Shown here piece by piece: positions 51,297-59,951 of a stretch of 64,000 nt of DNA. The stretch spans positions 1 through 64,000 of the forward strand of contig NZ_PJRN01000015.1 in NCBI RefSeq assembly GCF_002930105.1. Direction: 5' to 3'. Within the stretch, counting starts at the first letter, position 1, and each line of letters opens with the position of its first letter. The notes under the pieces are model-generated. The model was not told where the DNA came from, did not search any database, and saw only the letters and a program-made list of their open reading frames with translations. The position numbers were made by a program, and so were the translations under genes. This DNA comes from Billgrantia saliphila. GTDB lineage: Bacteria > Pseudomonadota > Gammaproteobacteria > Pseudomonadales > Halomonadaceae.

Positions 51297-52211
51297 TCGT
51301 GGATAGCTAAGTCGGCGTCGCCCAACGGCCTGCGGGTATTCGAGGCGGCCGCTAGGCACCTGAGCTTCACCGCCGCGGCACGTGAGCTGCGCTCGACCCA
51401 GTCGGCCGTCAGCCAGCAGATTCGCGCCCTCGAAGAGCAGCTCGACCTGCCGCTCTTCGAGCGCATCTACCGGGGCGTGAAGCTGACCGAAGCGGGGCAT
51501 GCATTGTTTGTCAGCGTGCAGGAGGGTTTCGCGACCATCGATCGCACCATCGAACGGCTCCAGCACAAGCATCGCCATCCGCACGTGAACATCCTGACCG
51601 ACTTCTCGTTCGCCGCTTACTGGCTGATGCCGCGGCTGCCGCGTTTCCGTGAGCGCTATCCGCATGTCGACGTGCGTATCGTCACCAATCAGGGCGTGCT
51701 CGACTGGCGCACCCAAGAGGTCGACGTAGCGATCGTGTTCTGCGACGAGCGCATTCTCGCCGGTGGCGTTCCTCTGCTGTTCCGTGAAGACGTCTTTCCA
51801 GTGTGCAGCCCGGGATTCCTGCAGCAGCACGGGCCGATCACGGATCTCCAGGCACTCAGCCGGGCACCGCTACTGACGCTGACCGCCGACCAGGGCCAGC
51901 GATGGCTGGACTGGCCGAGCTACTTCGAACAGCTGGGTGGAATGGCCTATCCCGAATCGTCGGAGTTGACCTTCAACAACTACACCCTGCTGATCCAGGC
52001 GGCGATCGCTGGGCAGGGCATCGGGATGGGCTGGCGTGGCCTGGTCGACGACATGCTGGAGAGCGGCATGCTGGTCGGCCTGCACGACCTGCGCTTATGT
52101 TCGTCGCGGGGCTATGGAGTGATCGATGCACGACCGGACTCTTCCGGCGAAGCCAAGCGGGTGTTGCAGGAGTGGGTAATGGAATGCGCGACACCGGAGC
52201 AAGATACGTGA
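51294..52211 (+). CDS. LysR-family choline-sulfate utilisation regulator
   Basis: A 305-residue LysR protein close to the GcvA-like branch. The helix-turn-helix is HLSFTAAARELRSTQSAVSQQIRALEEQL (about 22-50), and the effector domain starts near NILTDFSFAAYWLMPRLPRF. It is divergent from betC across 137 bp, the position of the known choline-sulfate regulators. The ATG at 51294 aligns with the family; GGGAGG lies 14 bases upstream, so translation may be weak. A dyad overlaps this start. Confidence 0.85.
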   Translation: MSWIAKSASPNGLRVFEAAARHLSFTAAARELRSTQSAVSQQIRALEEQLDLPLFERIYRGVKLTEAGHALFVSVQEGFATIDRTIERLQHKHRHPHVNILTDFSFAAYWLMPRLPRFRERYPHVDVRIVTNQGVLDWRTQEVDVAIVFCDERILAGGVPLLFREDVFPVCSPGFLQQHGPITDLQALSRAPLLTLTADQGQRWLDWPSYFEQLGGMAYPESSELTFNNYTLLIQAAIAGQGIGMGWRGLVDDMLESGMLVGLHDLRLCSSRGYGVIDARPDSSGEAKRVLQEWVMECATPEQDT

Positions 52212-52267
52212 GAAAGCCGGCAGGAGGATATGCCGGGCGCAGTGAACGTACGCCCGGCACGGACACA

Positions 52268-52519
52268 CTAGACGCCGAGAATCTCCTTGGCCTTGTTCAG
52301 GGCCTCTACCGACTGGTCGTGATTGCCGTCGCTGTGATGCTGCTCCCCCTGCTCGCGCAGGTCGCGCACTTGGGAAAGCTCGTCCTCGCTGAGTTGGGAA
52401 ACCTTCTCCTCGTTCTCCAGCGCTTCGTCGACGTCGGACATCAATGATGGACACATATGCGCCCAGGCGGGCGCGATGAAGGCCATCAGTACCAATGCGG
52501 CAAAGAGTTTCTTGATCAT
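52268..52519 (-). CDS. Small exported helical protein, unknown function
   Basis: An 83-residue protein with a clear signal peptide (MIKKLFAALVLMAFIAPAWA, cleavage near residue 20). The mature 63 residues are strongly acidic and predicted helical (EALENEEKVSQLSEDELSQVRDLREQGEQ), with one Cys and several His (HMCPSL, HHSDGNH). It resembles small periplasmic proteins with tandem helices, but I do not recognise the family. It lies on the opposite strand to its flanking LysR and BCCT genes. Confidence 0.65.
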   Translation of the reverse strand: MIKKLFAALVLMAFIAPAWAHMCPSLMSDVDEALENEEKVSQLSEDELSQVRDLREQGEQHHSDGNHDQSVEALNKAKEILGV

Positions 52520-52808
52520 GGTGGGTTCCTCACGTGGGGCGCAGCCCCGTCAGCGCTCTCCCGGGCCGGCCCTGATGAATGCACTAGTCTCAGGCGCCTC
52601 GCCATTGTCTGCACGGCCGTGAAGGGGCAGTGACGCGCAGGGCAACGGTCTGGCGCTGACAGTATAGATGCCGTTGGCGGTTCACACCGAAACGACAGCG
52701 TCCCGGCAGGTGTGAGCCGGCGGGGCGCCAGTGGAACGTACAGCTTGACTCATATAAGCTGGTTGGAATTCTAAGTCATTATTTATATTAGAAAAGAGGG
52801 AGTGGCTC

Positions 52809-54449
52809 ATGAGTGACCCGACTGACCCGGAGTCGCATTACGCGACTAGCGACATGCAAACGGACTACACCGTTGGTCAGGACAATATCGAAGGGCGGCT
52901 GGGGCCCATCGGTTTCGATATACACAACCGGGTCTTCGTCGTATCGGCTCTCGCTTCAGTGGTTTTCATTGTTCTGACCCTGCTGTTTCCGGAGCGGGCG
53001 GGGAGCGTCTTTCAGTCCATTGTCGGCTTCGCTACCGGGACGCTGGACTGGTATTTCATGCTGTTGGTGGATTTCTTCATCCTGTTCTGTATCGCGCTCG
53101 TCGTCCTGCCCTATGGCTCGGTCAGGCTGGGCGGACCCGATGCCCGCCCGGAGCACAGCTACCTGTCCTGGTTTGCGATGCTGTTCACCGCTGGCATCGG
53201 TATCGGGTTGCTGTTCTTCAGCGTGCTGGAGCCGGTCTATCATGCCAACGTCTCCTTGCCGCTGGGCATCCCTTCTCCTTTCGGGGCCGATGGTGAACTG
53301 AACCCGGAGGCCATTCCGGAGGCTAGCGCTCTGGGCCTTGCCGGCACCTTTCTCCATTGGGGCATTCATGGGTGGGCCGTCTATGTGGTCATGGCATTGG
53401 CGCTAGCCCTCTTTACCTATAACAAGGGGTTGCCGTTCTCCATTCGTTCGACGTTTTTCCCGATCCTGGGCGAGCGCGTCTGGGGCTGGTGGGGGCACGT
53501 GATCGATATTCTGGCGGTGTTCTCCACTCTGTTCGGGCTGGCCACGGCACTCGGGCTCGGGGCACAGCAGGCCAATGCGGGGATGAATTTCGTCTTTGGC
53601 CTGGAGGTCAGTACCACCGCTCAGGTTATCGTCATCCTCTTGGTGACGGCGGTGGCGCTGGTATCGGTCTGGCGCGGGCTCGAGGGTGGCGTGAAGAAGC
53701 TCTCCGAGATCAACATGATCGTGGCCGTGCTGTTCTTCTTTTTCGTGCTGTTCGCGGGCCCGACCCTGGTGGCGCTGAACGGGTTCTGGACGGGGCTTGC
53801 GACCTACGTGAAGGAGTTCGTCGCGCTGTCGGCACCCTTTGGTCGTGAAGATGACGCCTACCGGCAGGCATGGACGATCTTCTACTGGGCCTGGTGGGTC
53901 AGTTGGGCACCGTTCGTCGGCATGTTCATCGCCCGGGTGTCGCGGGGGCGCACGGTTCGTGAATTCGTCATCTGCGTGCTGTTGATTCCCAGCCTGTTCA
54001 TCTTCATCTGGATGGGCGTCTTCGGCGGCATCGCTCTCGAGCAGCTTTATGCCGACCCCGACAACAGCCTGGTCAAGGATTACGTGATCGATAACTACAA
54101 TCCCGAACTGTCGCTGTTCGGCATGCTTAATGAGCTGCCGTTGACCGGCTTGATGTCGTCCATCGGCATCGTGCTGGCGCTGGTATTCTTCGTCACCTCG
54201 TCGGATTCCGGTTCCCTGGTGATCGACACCATCACGGCCGGCGGCAAGATCGACGCGCCCCGGCCGCAGCGGATGTTCTGGGCAACCGTGGAGGGATTGG
54301 TCGCCATCGTGCTGCTTCTTGGCGGCGGCCTGGCGGCGCTGCAGGCCGGGGTGACGGCGACGGCGATTCCGTTCTCCATCGTGATGCTGTTGATGTGCTA
54401 CTCCATCATCAAGGCGCTGAACGGCGAGCTGCGCCGTAAGCTGCCCTGA
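52809..54449 (+). CDS. BCCT-family osmolyte transporter (short form)
   Basis: A 546-residue BCCT carrier with twelve predicted helices and no long C-terminal extension. Signature stretches are IFYWAWWVSWAPFVGMFIARVSRGRT and FFVTSSDSGSLVIDTITAGG. The polar ~40-residue N-terminus is acidic. It probably imports glycine betaine, ectoine or carnitine-like compounds. GAGGGAG precedes the ATG. The AT-rich segment 52740-52800 upstream contains TTGACT (52744-52749) as a possible -35 element. Confidence 0.9.
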   Translation: MSDPTDPESHYATSDMQTDYTVGQDNIEGRLGPIGFDIHNRVFVVSALASVVFIVLTLLFPERAGSVFQSIVGFATGTLDWYFMLLVDFFILFCIALVVLPYGSVRLGGPDARPEHSYLSWFAMLFTAGIGIGLLFFSVLEPVYHANVSLPLGIPSPFGADGELNPEAIPEASALGLAGTFLHWGIHGWAVYVVMALALALFTYNKGLPFSIRSTFFPILGERVWGWWGHVIDILAVFSTLFGLATALGLGAQQANAGMNFVFGLEVSTTAQVIVILLVTAVALVSVWRGLEGGVKKLSEINMIVAVLFFFFVLFAGPTLVALNGFWTGLATYVKEFVALSAPFGREDDAYRQAWTIFYWAWWVSWAPFVGMFIARVSRGRTVREFVICVLLIPSLFIFIWMGVFGGIALEQLYADPDNSLVKDYVIDNYNPELSLFGMLNELPLTGLMSSIGIVLALVFFVTSSDSGSLVIDTITAGGKIDAPRPQRMFWATVEGLVAIVLLLGGGLAALQAGVTATAIPFSIVMLLMCYSIIKALNGELRRKLP

Positions 54450-54576
54450 GTGTCGCTGGCTGCATCGGAGCCGTGAACTGGCGGAGAACGGTCGGGGCTT
54501 CCCCTGACTGAATACGGTCAGCGCAATACGCCCTGCGGTTGACCAGCAGGGCGCTTGCCCGGCAGGGCGGAGGAGA

Positions 54577-54978
54577 TCAGCCGAGGGCGGCGATACCGGC
54601 GCGGGCGATCTGCACGTCCTGGTCGGGCTTGACGCCCGACACCCCGACGGTACCCGCGACTTCGCTGTCGACCAGCACCGGTACCCCCCCGGATAGCAGG
54701 CCCTGCAAGGGGGCCGAGAGGAAGGCGTTGCGGCCGCCGTTGATCATCTCTTCGAAGACCTGAGTCTCCTTGCGGCCGAGTGCGGCGCTGCGCGCTTTCT
54801 GCGTGGCGACGTCCGGCGTCATCGGGGCCGCCCCATCGAGGCGGCGCAGGCCGAGCAGGTGGCCGCCGTCGTCGGCCACGGCGATGGTCACCGCCCAGCC
54901 GTTGGCCTCGGCTTCCTGCTGGGCGGCATCGAGAATGGCATTTACATCGGTCAGGGTGAGTACGGGCTTGGTTTTCAT
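54577..54978 (-). CDS. glcG: GlcG/HbpS-family protein of the glycolate locus
   Basis: A 133-residue GlcG/HbpS-type protein. The fold core is WAVTIAVADDGGHLLGLRRLDGA (about 28-50) and LSGGVPVLVDSEVAGTVGVSGVKPDQD (about 95-121). The role of GlcG in glycolate use is not known, although relatives bind haem. AAGGAGAG lies just upstream. Between this gene and glcF stands a heptamer array that ends 22 bp before the ATG, so array length sets the glcF-glcG spacing. Confidence 0.85.
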   Translation of the reverse strand: MKTKPVLTLTDVNAILDAAQQEAEANGWAVTIAVADDGGHLLGLRRLDGAAPMTPDVATQKARSAALGRKETQVFEEMINGGRNAFLSAPLQGLLSGGVPVLVDSEVAGTVGVSGVKPDQDVQIARAGIAALG

Positions 54979-55000
54979 GCAGCTCTCCTTGTTTAGTATT

Positions 55001-55102
55001 GGGCTACGGGCTACGGGCTACGGGCTACGGGCTACGGGCTACGGGCTACGGGCTACGGGCTACGGGCTACGGGCTACGGGCTACGGGCTACGGGCTACGG
55101 GC
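55001..55102. repeat. Heptamer tandem array, 14 copies of GGGCTAC
   Basis: Fourteen exact copies of GGGCTAC (GTAGCCC on the gene strand) run from 55001 to 55098, followed by a partial GGGC. The glcF stop codon (TAG, complement of 55095-55097) is formed by the first copy. The array fills nearly all of the glcF-glcG gap. Its perfect regularity implies recent slippage, so copy number is likely to vary between strains. Confidence 0.97.
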
Positions 55103-56366
55103 CGCTCGCAGCACGAACCTCGCTGCTCGTGACGGGTTTCAAAGCCTCGTCGACGATCTCGATCCAGTGTCTTACGGGTGTACGCCCCGCGCCGTTGAGA
55201 TGGGTCTGGCAACCGATGTTGGCGGTGACGATCGTCTCGGGGTTGCCGGCTTCCAGGTTGTTGAGCTTGTTGTCGCGCAGCTGCGTGGCGAGCTCCGGCT
55301 GGGTGATCGAGTAGGTGCCCGCCGAACCACAGCAGAGGTGGGCATCGGCCACCGGGGTCAGGGTGAAGCCGAGCTTGACCAGCATACCCTCCACCGCGCC
55401 GCCGAGCCTCTGGGCGTGCTGCAGGGTGCAGGGGCAATGGAAAGCCAGCCGGCGGCCGGCGTCGATCTCGAGCCCTTTCAGGTCCTCGTCGCGTAGCACC
55501 TCGACCAGATCCTTGGCCAGTTCGCTCACACGCTTCGCTTGCTCGGTATAGGCCGGATCGTCCGCGAGGATTTCGGCGTACTCCTTGACGAAGGCGCCGC
55601 AGCCGCTGGCCGTTTGCACGATCGCCTCGGCCCCGGCCTCGACGTGCGGCCACCAGGCGTCGATGTTGGCCCGCGCCCGGGCGCGGCCGTCGTCCTGGGC
55701 GTTGAGGTGGAAGTCGATGGCGCCGCAGCAGCCGGCTTCGGCCACCGGTGTGAGGCCGATGCCCAGGCGGTCGAGCACCCGCGCCGTGGCGGCGTTGGTA
55801 TTGGGCGAGAGTCCCGGCTGCACGCAGCCTTCGAGGATCAGCATCTGCCGTTCGTGACGTTTGTAATCGGGGCGCGCACCGGCATCCACCGGCGCGGGCG
55901 GCAGCTTGTCCTTGAGCTTGCCGGGTACCAGCGGGCGGAAGGTCTGGCCCAGCTTGAGCAGTGCCTGGAAGCGCTTGGGCTCAACCAGTGCCTTGCGCAG
56001 GGCGTAGCGCTGGGCGCGGTCGGCGGCGCTGCGTGGCACGCGGCGCTCGATCTCGGCGCGGCCGATGTCGAGCAGCTTGTGATACTCCACGCCCGACGGG
56101 CAGGTGGTTTCGCAGTTGCGGCAGGTCAGGCAGCGGTCCAGGTGCAGGCGGGTCTGTGCGGTGACGTTCTCGTTGTCATCCGGATTCTCCAGCATCTGCT
56201 TCATCAGGTAGATGCGCCCGCGGGGGCCGTCCCGCTCGTCGCCCAGCAGCTGGTAGGTGGGGCAGGTGGCGTTGCAGAAGCCGCAGTGCACGCAGCTGCG
56301 CAGGACGCGGTCGGCCTCCTGGATGTGCGGCTGCTTGAGGGCTTCCTCGGTGAAGTGCGTCTGCAT
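55095..56366 (-). CDS. glcF: Glycolate oxidase iron-sulfur subunit
   Basis: A 423-residue protein with two 4Fe-4S motifs: CVHCGFCNATCP (near 25) and CLTCRNCETTCPSG (near 79). Two CCG domains follow (AEAGCCGAIDFHL and AHLCCGSAGTYSI). It passes electrons from GlcD/GlcE to quinones. The order glcD-glcE-glcF-glcG on the minus strand is canonical. The ATG at 56366 has AGGA upstream. The C-terminal residues ASGP are followed directly by the heptamer array, which supplies the stop. Confidence 0.95.
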   Translation of the reverse strand: MQTHFTEEALKQPHIQEADRVLRSCVHCGFCNATCPTYQLLGDERDGPRGRIYLMKQMLENPDDNENVTAQTRLHLDRCLTCRNCETTCPSGVEYHKLLDIGRAEIERRVPRSAADRAQRYALRKALVEPKRFQALLKLGQTFRPLVPGKLKDKLPPAPVDAGARPDYKRHERQMLILEGCVQPGLSPNTNAATARVLDRLGIGLTPVAEAGCCGAIDFHLNAQDDGRARARANIDAWWPHVEAGAEAIVQTASGCGAFVKEYAEILADDPAYTEQAKRVSELAKDLVEVLRDEDLKGLEIDAGRRLAFHCPCTLQHAQRLGGAVEGMLVKLGFTLTPVADAHLCCGSAGTYSITQPELATQLRDNKLNNLEAGNPETIVTANIGCQTHLNGAGRTPVRHWIEIVDEALKPVTSSEVRAASGP

Positions 56367-56385
56367 GTTAGAAATCCTGTGCGTC

Positions 56386-57477
56386 TCAGAACGCCGCGTA
56401 GAGTCGGCCGCGGTTGAATATTCCCTTGGGGTCGAGCTGGGCCTTGAGGTTGCGGTGATACTTCGTGACCACCTCGGGCAGCGGCGTGAAGGGCTCGATG
56501 GCGGCCGGGCGGGGGCCGTAGCAGGTGGCGTGGCCGCCGGCGGCCTGGCAGGCCTGGCGCACGGTCTCGGCATTCAGTTCGGTGCGCAGCCAGCGCTGGG
56601 CACCGGCCCAGTCGTGAATCATCAGACTCTCATCGACATCGGGCAGGTCCAGCGTCGGCGCGCGGTGGGGCAGCGAGAGTCGCCACAGCGGCGCCTCTCC
56701 CTCGCTGAAGAAGGCCAGGCGCTGGTCACGCAGGGCGCTCCAGAAGGCATTGTCGAGCTCGTCGCCACCGATGCGAGCGCGGGTGGCGGCCACCGAGCTG
56801 GGGCCGCCTTCCAGGCGCAGATGCAGGGCTCCGTCGAGCCATGCCGCGGCGCTGATCGGCAGCGGCTCGCGGCCCCACTCGACCAGACGCAGGCGGGCCT
56901 CGTCGAGTGGCAGCGACAAGCGCAGGCTGCGGGTCGCGCCGGGAGTCGGCAGCACCTTGAACGAAACCTCGGTGATCAGCCCCAGGGTGCCCTGGGCGCC
57001 CACCATCAGCCGCGACAGGTCGTAGCCGGCCACGTTCTTCATCACCTCGCCGCCGAAGCGCTGCTCGATGCCCTCGTGGTTGATCACCCGTGTGCCGAGC
57101 ACGAAGTCGCGCACGCTGCCGGCCCAGGGGCGCCGCGGGCCGGAGAGGCCGGTGGCGACCATGCCGCCCACGGTGCTCGCCTCGCCATAGCGCGGCGGCT
57201 CGAAGGGCAGCATCTGGCCATGCTCGGCGAGCGCCGCCTCAAGCTCGGCCAGCGGCGTGCCGGCGCGTACCGAGACCACCAGCTCCACCGGGTCGTAGAA
57301 GGTGATGCCGCGATGCTCGCGGACGGAGAGCACGCTGCCTTCCACCTCGCGGCCGTAGAAGCCGCGCGTGTCGCCGCCGGCGATGCGCAGCGGCGTGGCG
57401 TCGGCGCTGGCCTGGCGGACGCGCTCGGCCAGGGCCGCGCCGGCATCCTGCTCGTGGGGAGTCGTTGCGTTTGTCAT
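56386..57477 (-). CDS. glcE: Glycolate oxidase FAD-binding subunit
   Basis: A 363-residue FAD-binding type 4 (PCMH) protein. The FAD loop is PYRGEASTVGG-like FEPPRYGEASTVGGMVATGLSG, with KNVAGYDLSRLMVGAQGTLGLITEV as the second flavin segment. The C-terminal FNRGRLYAAF is the usual GlcE end. It lies 11 bp after glcD and 19 bp before glcF. It forms the membrane-associated GlcDEF complex oxidising glycolate to glyoxylate. Confidence 0.93.
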   Translation of the reverse strand: MTNATTPHEQDAGAALAERVRQASADATPLRIAGGDTRGFYGREVEGSVLSVREHRGITFYDPVELVVSVRAGTPLAELEAALAEHGQMLPFEPPRYGEASTVGGMVATGLSGPRRPWAGSVRDFVLGTRVINHEGIEQRFGGEVMKNVAGYDLSRLMVGAQGTLGLITEVSFKVLPTPGATRSLRLSLPLDEARLRLVEWGREPLPISAAAWLDGALHLRLEGGPSSVAATRARIGGDELDNAFWSALRDQRLAFFSEGEAPLWRLSLPHRAPTLDLPDVDESLMIHDWAGAQRWLRTELNAETVRQACQAAGGHATCYGPRPAAIEPFTPLPEVVTKYHRNLKAQLDPKGIFNRGRLYAAF

Positions 57478-57488
57478 GGTCGCTCCGT

Positions 57489-58976
57489 TCAGCCCTGCTG
57501 TGCGGTGTCGGCGGCCGCGCTCTTGATGGTGCGGAATTCCGAACAGCGCGCCGGGGTGGGGATGTTCTTGCCAGGGTTGAGCAGGTCGCGGGGATCGAAG
57601 GCGGCCTTGGCGGCGCGGAAGGTGGCCAGCTCGTCGGGGCGGAACTGAGCGCACATCTGGTTGATTTTCTCGCGGCCGACGCCGTGCTCACCGGTAATGG
57701 TGCCGCCGACCCGAACGCACAGCTCGAGGATCTCGCCGCCTAGCGCCTCGGCCACGGCCAGCTCGCCCTCGCGGTTGGCGTCGAACAGGATCAGCGGGTG
57801 CATGTTGCCGTCGCCGGCGTGGAATACGTTGGCCACGCGCAGGCCATAGCGCTGTGACAGCTCGGCGATGCCCTTGAGCACACGGGCCAGCTCGCGGCGC
57901 GGGATGGTGCCGTCCATGCAGTAGTAGTCGGGCGACATGCGCCCCACCGCGGGAAAGGCGTTCTTGCGCCCGGCCCAGAACTTGGCGCGCTCGGCGTCGT
58001 CGCGAGCCTGCTGGATGCCGGTGGCACCGGCCTTCTCGAGCACGCGCCGCACGGTCTCGCAGTCATCGTCGACGTCGGCCTCGACGCCGTCGAGTTCGCA
58101 CAGCAGGATCGCTTCGGCTTCCACCGGGTAGCCGGCGCCGATGAAATCCTCGGCGGCGACGATGGCGAGCTTGTCCATCATCTCCAGCCCGCCGGGGATG
58201 ATGCCGGCCTCGATGATGGCGCCCACCGCGTTGCCGGCCTTCTCCACGTCGTCGAAGCTCGCCATCAGCACCTTGGCAACCTCGGGCTTGGGCAGCAGCT
58301 TGACGGTGATCTCGGTGACCACGCCGAGCATGCCCTCGGAGCCGTTGAACAGCGCCAGCAGGTCGAAGCCGGGGGCGTCCAGCGCGTCGCTGCCCAGCGT
58401 CATGCGCTCGCCCTCGATGGTCAGCACCTCCACCTTGACCACGTTGTGCACGGTGAGACCGTACTTCAGGCAGTGCACGCCGCCGGCGTTCTCGGCCACG
58501 TTGCCGCCGATCGAGCAGGCGATCTGCGACGAGGGATCCGGCGCGTAGTAGAGACCGTAGGGCGAGGCTGCCTCGGAAATCGCCAGATTGCGCACGCCGG
58601 GCTCGACCCGGGCGATGCGCGCCTCGGGATCGATTTCGAGAATGCGCGAGAAGCGCGACATCACCAGCAGCACGCCGTGGGTGAGCGGCAGCGCACCGGC
58701 GGAGAGTCCGGTGCCGGCACCGCGGGTCACCACCGGCACGCCGAGGCGATGGCACTCCTTGAGCAGCCGTTCGACCTGCGCCATCGAGTCGGGCAGCGCG
58801 ACCAGCAGCGGCAGGGTGCGGTAGACCGAAAGGCCGTCACACTCGAAGGGACGCATATCCTCTTCGCGGTGCAGCAGGGTCAAGTCGGGGATGGCCTGGC
58901 GGAGCGTGTCGCGGATGGCAGCCTTGTCCAGCTTCGGTACTGGGCCGTCGAGTCGTTCGTCGTAGAGAATGTCCAT
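57489..58976 (-). CDS. glcD: Glycolate oxidase catalytic subunit
   Basis: A 495-residue FAD-linked oxidase. The flavin-binding stretch is PVVTRGAGTGLSAGALPLTHG, with SSQIACSIGGNVAENAGGVHCLKYG as the second segment. The C-terminal domain has VFHAGDGNMHPLILFD and GGTITGEHGVGREK (metal and substrate residues). It is first in the glcDEFG operon, divergent from glcC across 201 bp that contain a FadR-type operator. Glycolate made from haloacetate would feed this enzyme (inference). Confidence 0.95.
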   Translation of the reverse strand: MDILYDERLDGPVPKLDKAAIRDTLRQAIPDLTLLHREEDMRPFECDGLSVYRTLPLLVALPDSMAQVERLLKECHRLGVPVVTRGAGTGLSAGALPLTHGVLLVMSRFSRILEIDPEARIARVEPGVRNLAISEAASPYGLYYAPDPSSQIACSIGGNVAENAGGVHCLKYGLTVHNVVKVEVLTIEGERMTLGSDALDAPGFDLLALFNGSEGMLGVVTEITVKLLPKPEVAKVLMASFDDVEKAGNAVGAIIEAGIIPGGLEMMDKLAIVAAEDFIGAGYPVEAEAILLCELDGVEADVDDDCETVRRVLEKAGATGIQQARDDAERAKFWAGRKNAFPAVGRMSPDYYCMDGTIPRRELARVLKGIAELSQRYGLRVANVFHAGDGNMHPLILFDANREGELAVAEALGGEILELCVRVGGTITGEHGVGREKINQMCAQFRPDELATFRAAKAAFDPRDLLNPGKNIPTPARCSEFRTIKSAAADTAQQG

Positions 58977-59063
58977 GAAACGCCTCGTGGGTGTCGTGGC
59001 GGCAAGGGAGTCTATTGGCTGCCAATCTGCGCGACCTTCGGTTCGTTGTCCAGCCTTTGGTAC

Positions 59064-59078
59064 ACTGGTATGACCAGT
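59064..59078. promoter_or_regulatory. GlcC operator in the glcD-glcC gap
   Basis: ACTGGT (59064-59069) and ACCAGT (59073-59078) are perfect inverted arms with spacer ATG. The inner 11 bases TGGTATGACCA match the FadR-subfamily consensus TNGTNNNACNA at every fixed position. It lies 88 bp upstream of glcD and 100 bp upstream of glcC. Confidence 0.8.
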
Positions 59079-59177
59079 TTGATGAGTGATTATGGAAAAT
59101 ATTTTCAAGTTACATCATGGGCCGCTCGAGGCCACCGGGTCAATCCGATTCGGCCGACCGATGCCCAGGAGACGTCA

Positions 59178-59948
59178 ATGGCGCGTGAGGAACTGACATT
59201 GCCGGCCCGTACGCCCGATTCGGTCGCGGCCAACCTCGAGCAACTCATTCTCGACGGCGTGTTCCGCCCGGGACAGCTGCTGCCTTCCGAGCGACGCCTG
59301 TGCGAGCGCCTCGGCGTTTCGCGGACTTCATTGCGCGAGGGCCTGCGGGTGCTACGCAGCAAAGGCATCATCGTCACCCGGCAGGGGCAGGGCTCGGTGG
59401 TGGCGGCACTGGTGCCGGGGCGCGACGATAGCCCGCTGATGCACCTGTTTCGCGACCACCCACGGACCCTGTTCGATCTGCTCGAGGTGCGCTCACTGCT
59501 CGAGGGCGAGTCGGCCAGGCTGGCCGCAGAGCGCGCCACGCCGGCCGACCGCGTGCTTATTCAGCGTCGTTACGAAGCCATGGCCGAGTACGTCGAGCGA
59601 GTCGAGATCGATGTGGAGCAGCTGGCGCACCTCGATCACGCCTTTCACCTGGCGATCTGCCAGGCTTCGCACAACCCGGTGCTGGTCCACACGCTGCAAT
59701 CGCTGACCGATCTGCTGCTGCGCTCGGTGTTCGCCTCGGTGAAAAACCTCTATCACCGCGAGGCGCCGCGCCGGATGATCAACCGGCAACATGCGCGACT
59801 GTATCGGGCCGTGATGGAGGGCAGGCCGCAGGTCGCACGGCGTGCGGCGGTGGAGCACCTTACCGGTATCGGCGAGCAGTTGCGCGAGATCGAGGCGGAG
59901 GATCAGCGCCTCGAGCGCTCGGCGATGCGGCTCGGAGTATGGGAATAG
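59178..59948 (+). CDS. glcC: FadR-family glycolate-responsive regulator
   Basis: A 256-residue GntR/FadR regulator. The winged helix is DGVFRPGQLLPSERRLCERLGVSRTSLREGLRVL (about 24-57). An FCD effector domain follows with metal-site residues in LAHLDHAFHLAICQAS and RQHARLYRAVMEG. Position divergent from glcDEF identifies it as GlcC, an activator responding to glycolate. AGGAGA precedes the ATG. The stop lies 3 bp from the convergent GntR gene. Confidence 0.88.
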   Translation: MAREELTLPARTPDSVAANLEQLILDGVFRPGQLLPSERRLCERLGVSRTSLREGLRVLRSKGIIVTRQGQGSVVAALVPGRDDSPLMHLFRDHPRTLFDLLEVRSLLEGESARLAAERATPADRVLIQRRYEAMAEYVERVEIDVEQLAHLDHAFHLAICQASHNPVLVHTLQSLTDLLLRSVFASVKNLYHREAPRRMINRQHARLYRAVMEGRPQVARRAAVEHLTGIGEQLREIEAEDQRLERSAMRLGVWE

Positions 59949-59951
59949 ACG

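Noticed and set aside
55001-55102. CRISPR array
   Set aside because: The repeat is a 7 bp uninterrupted tandem array without spacers, and no cas genes are present.
54999-55496. Plus-strand open frame starting with repeated Gly-Tyr-Gly-Leu-Arg-Ala-Thr heptapeptides
   Set aside because: It is the translation of the heptamer DNA array read opposite to glcF, then the antisense of glcF; there is no ribosome site and glcF is well supported.
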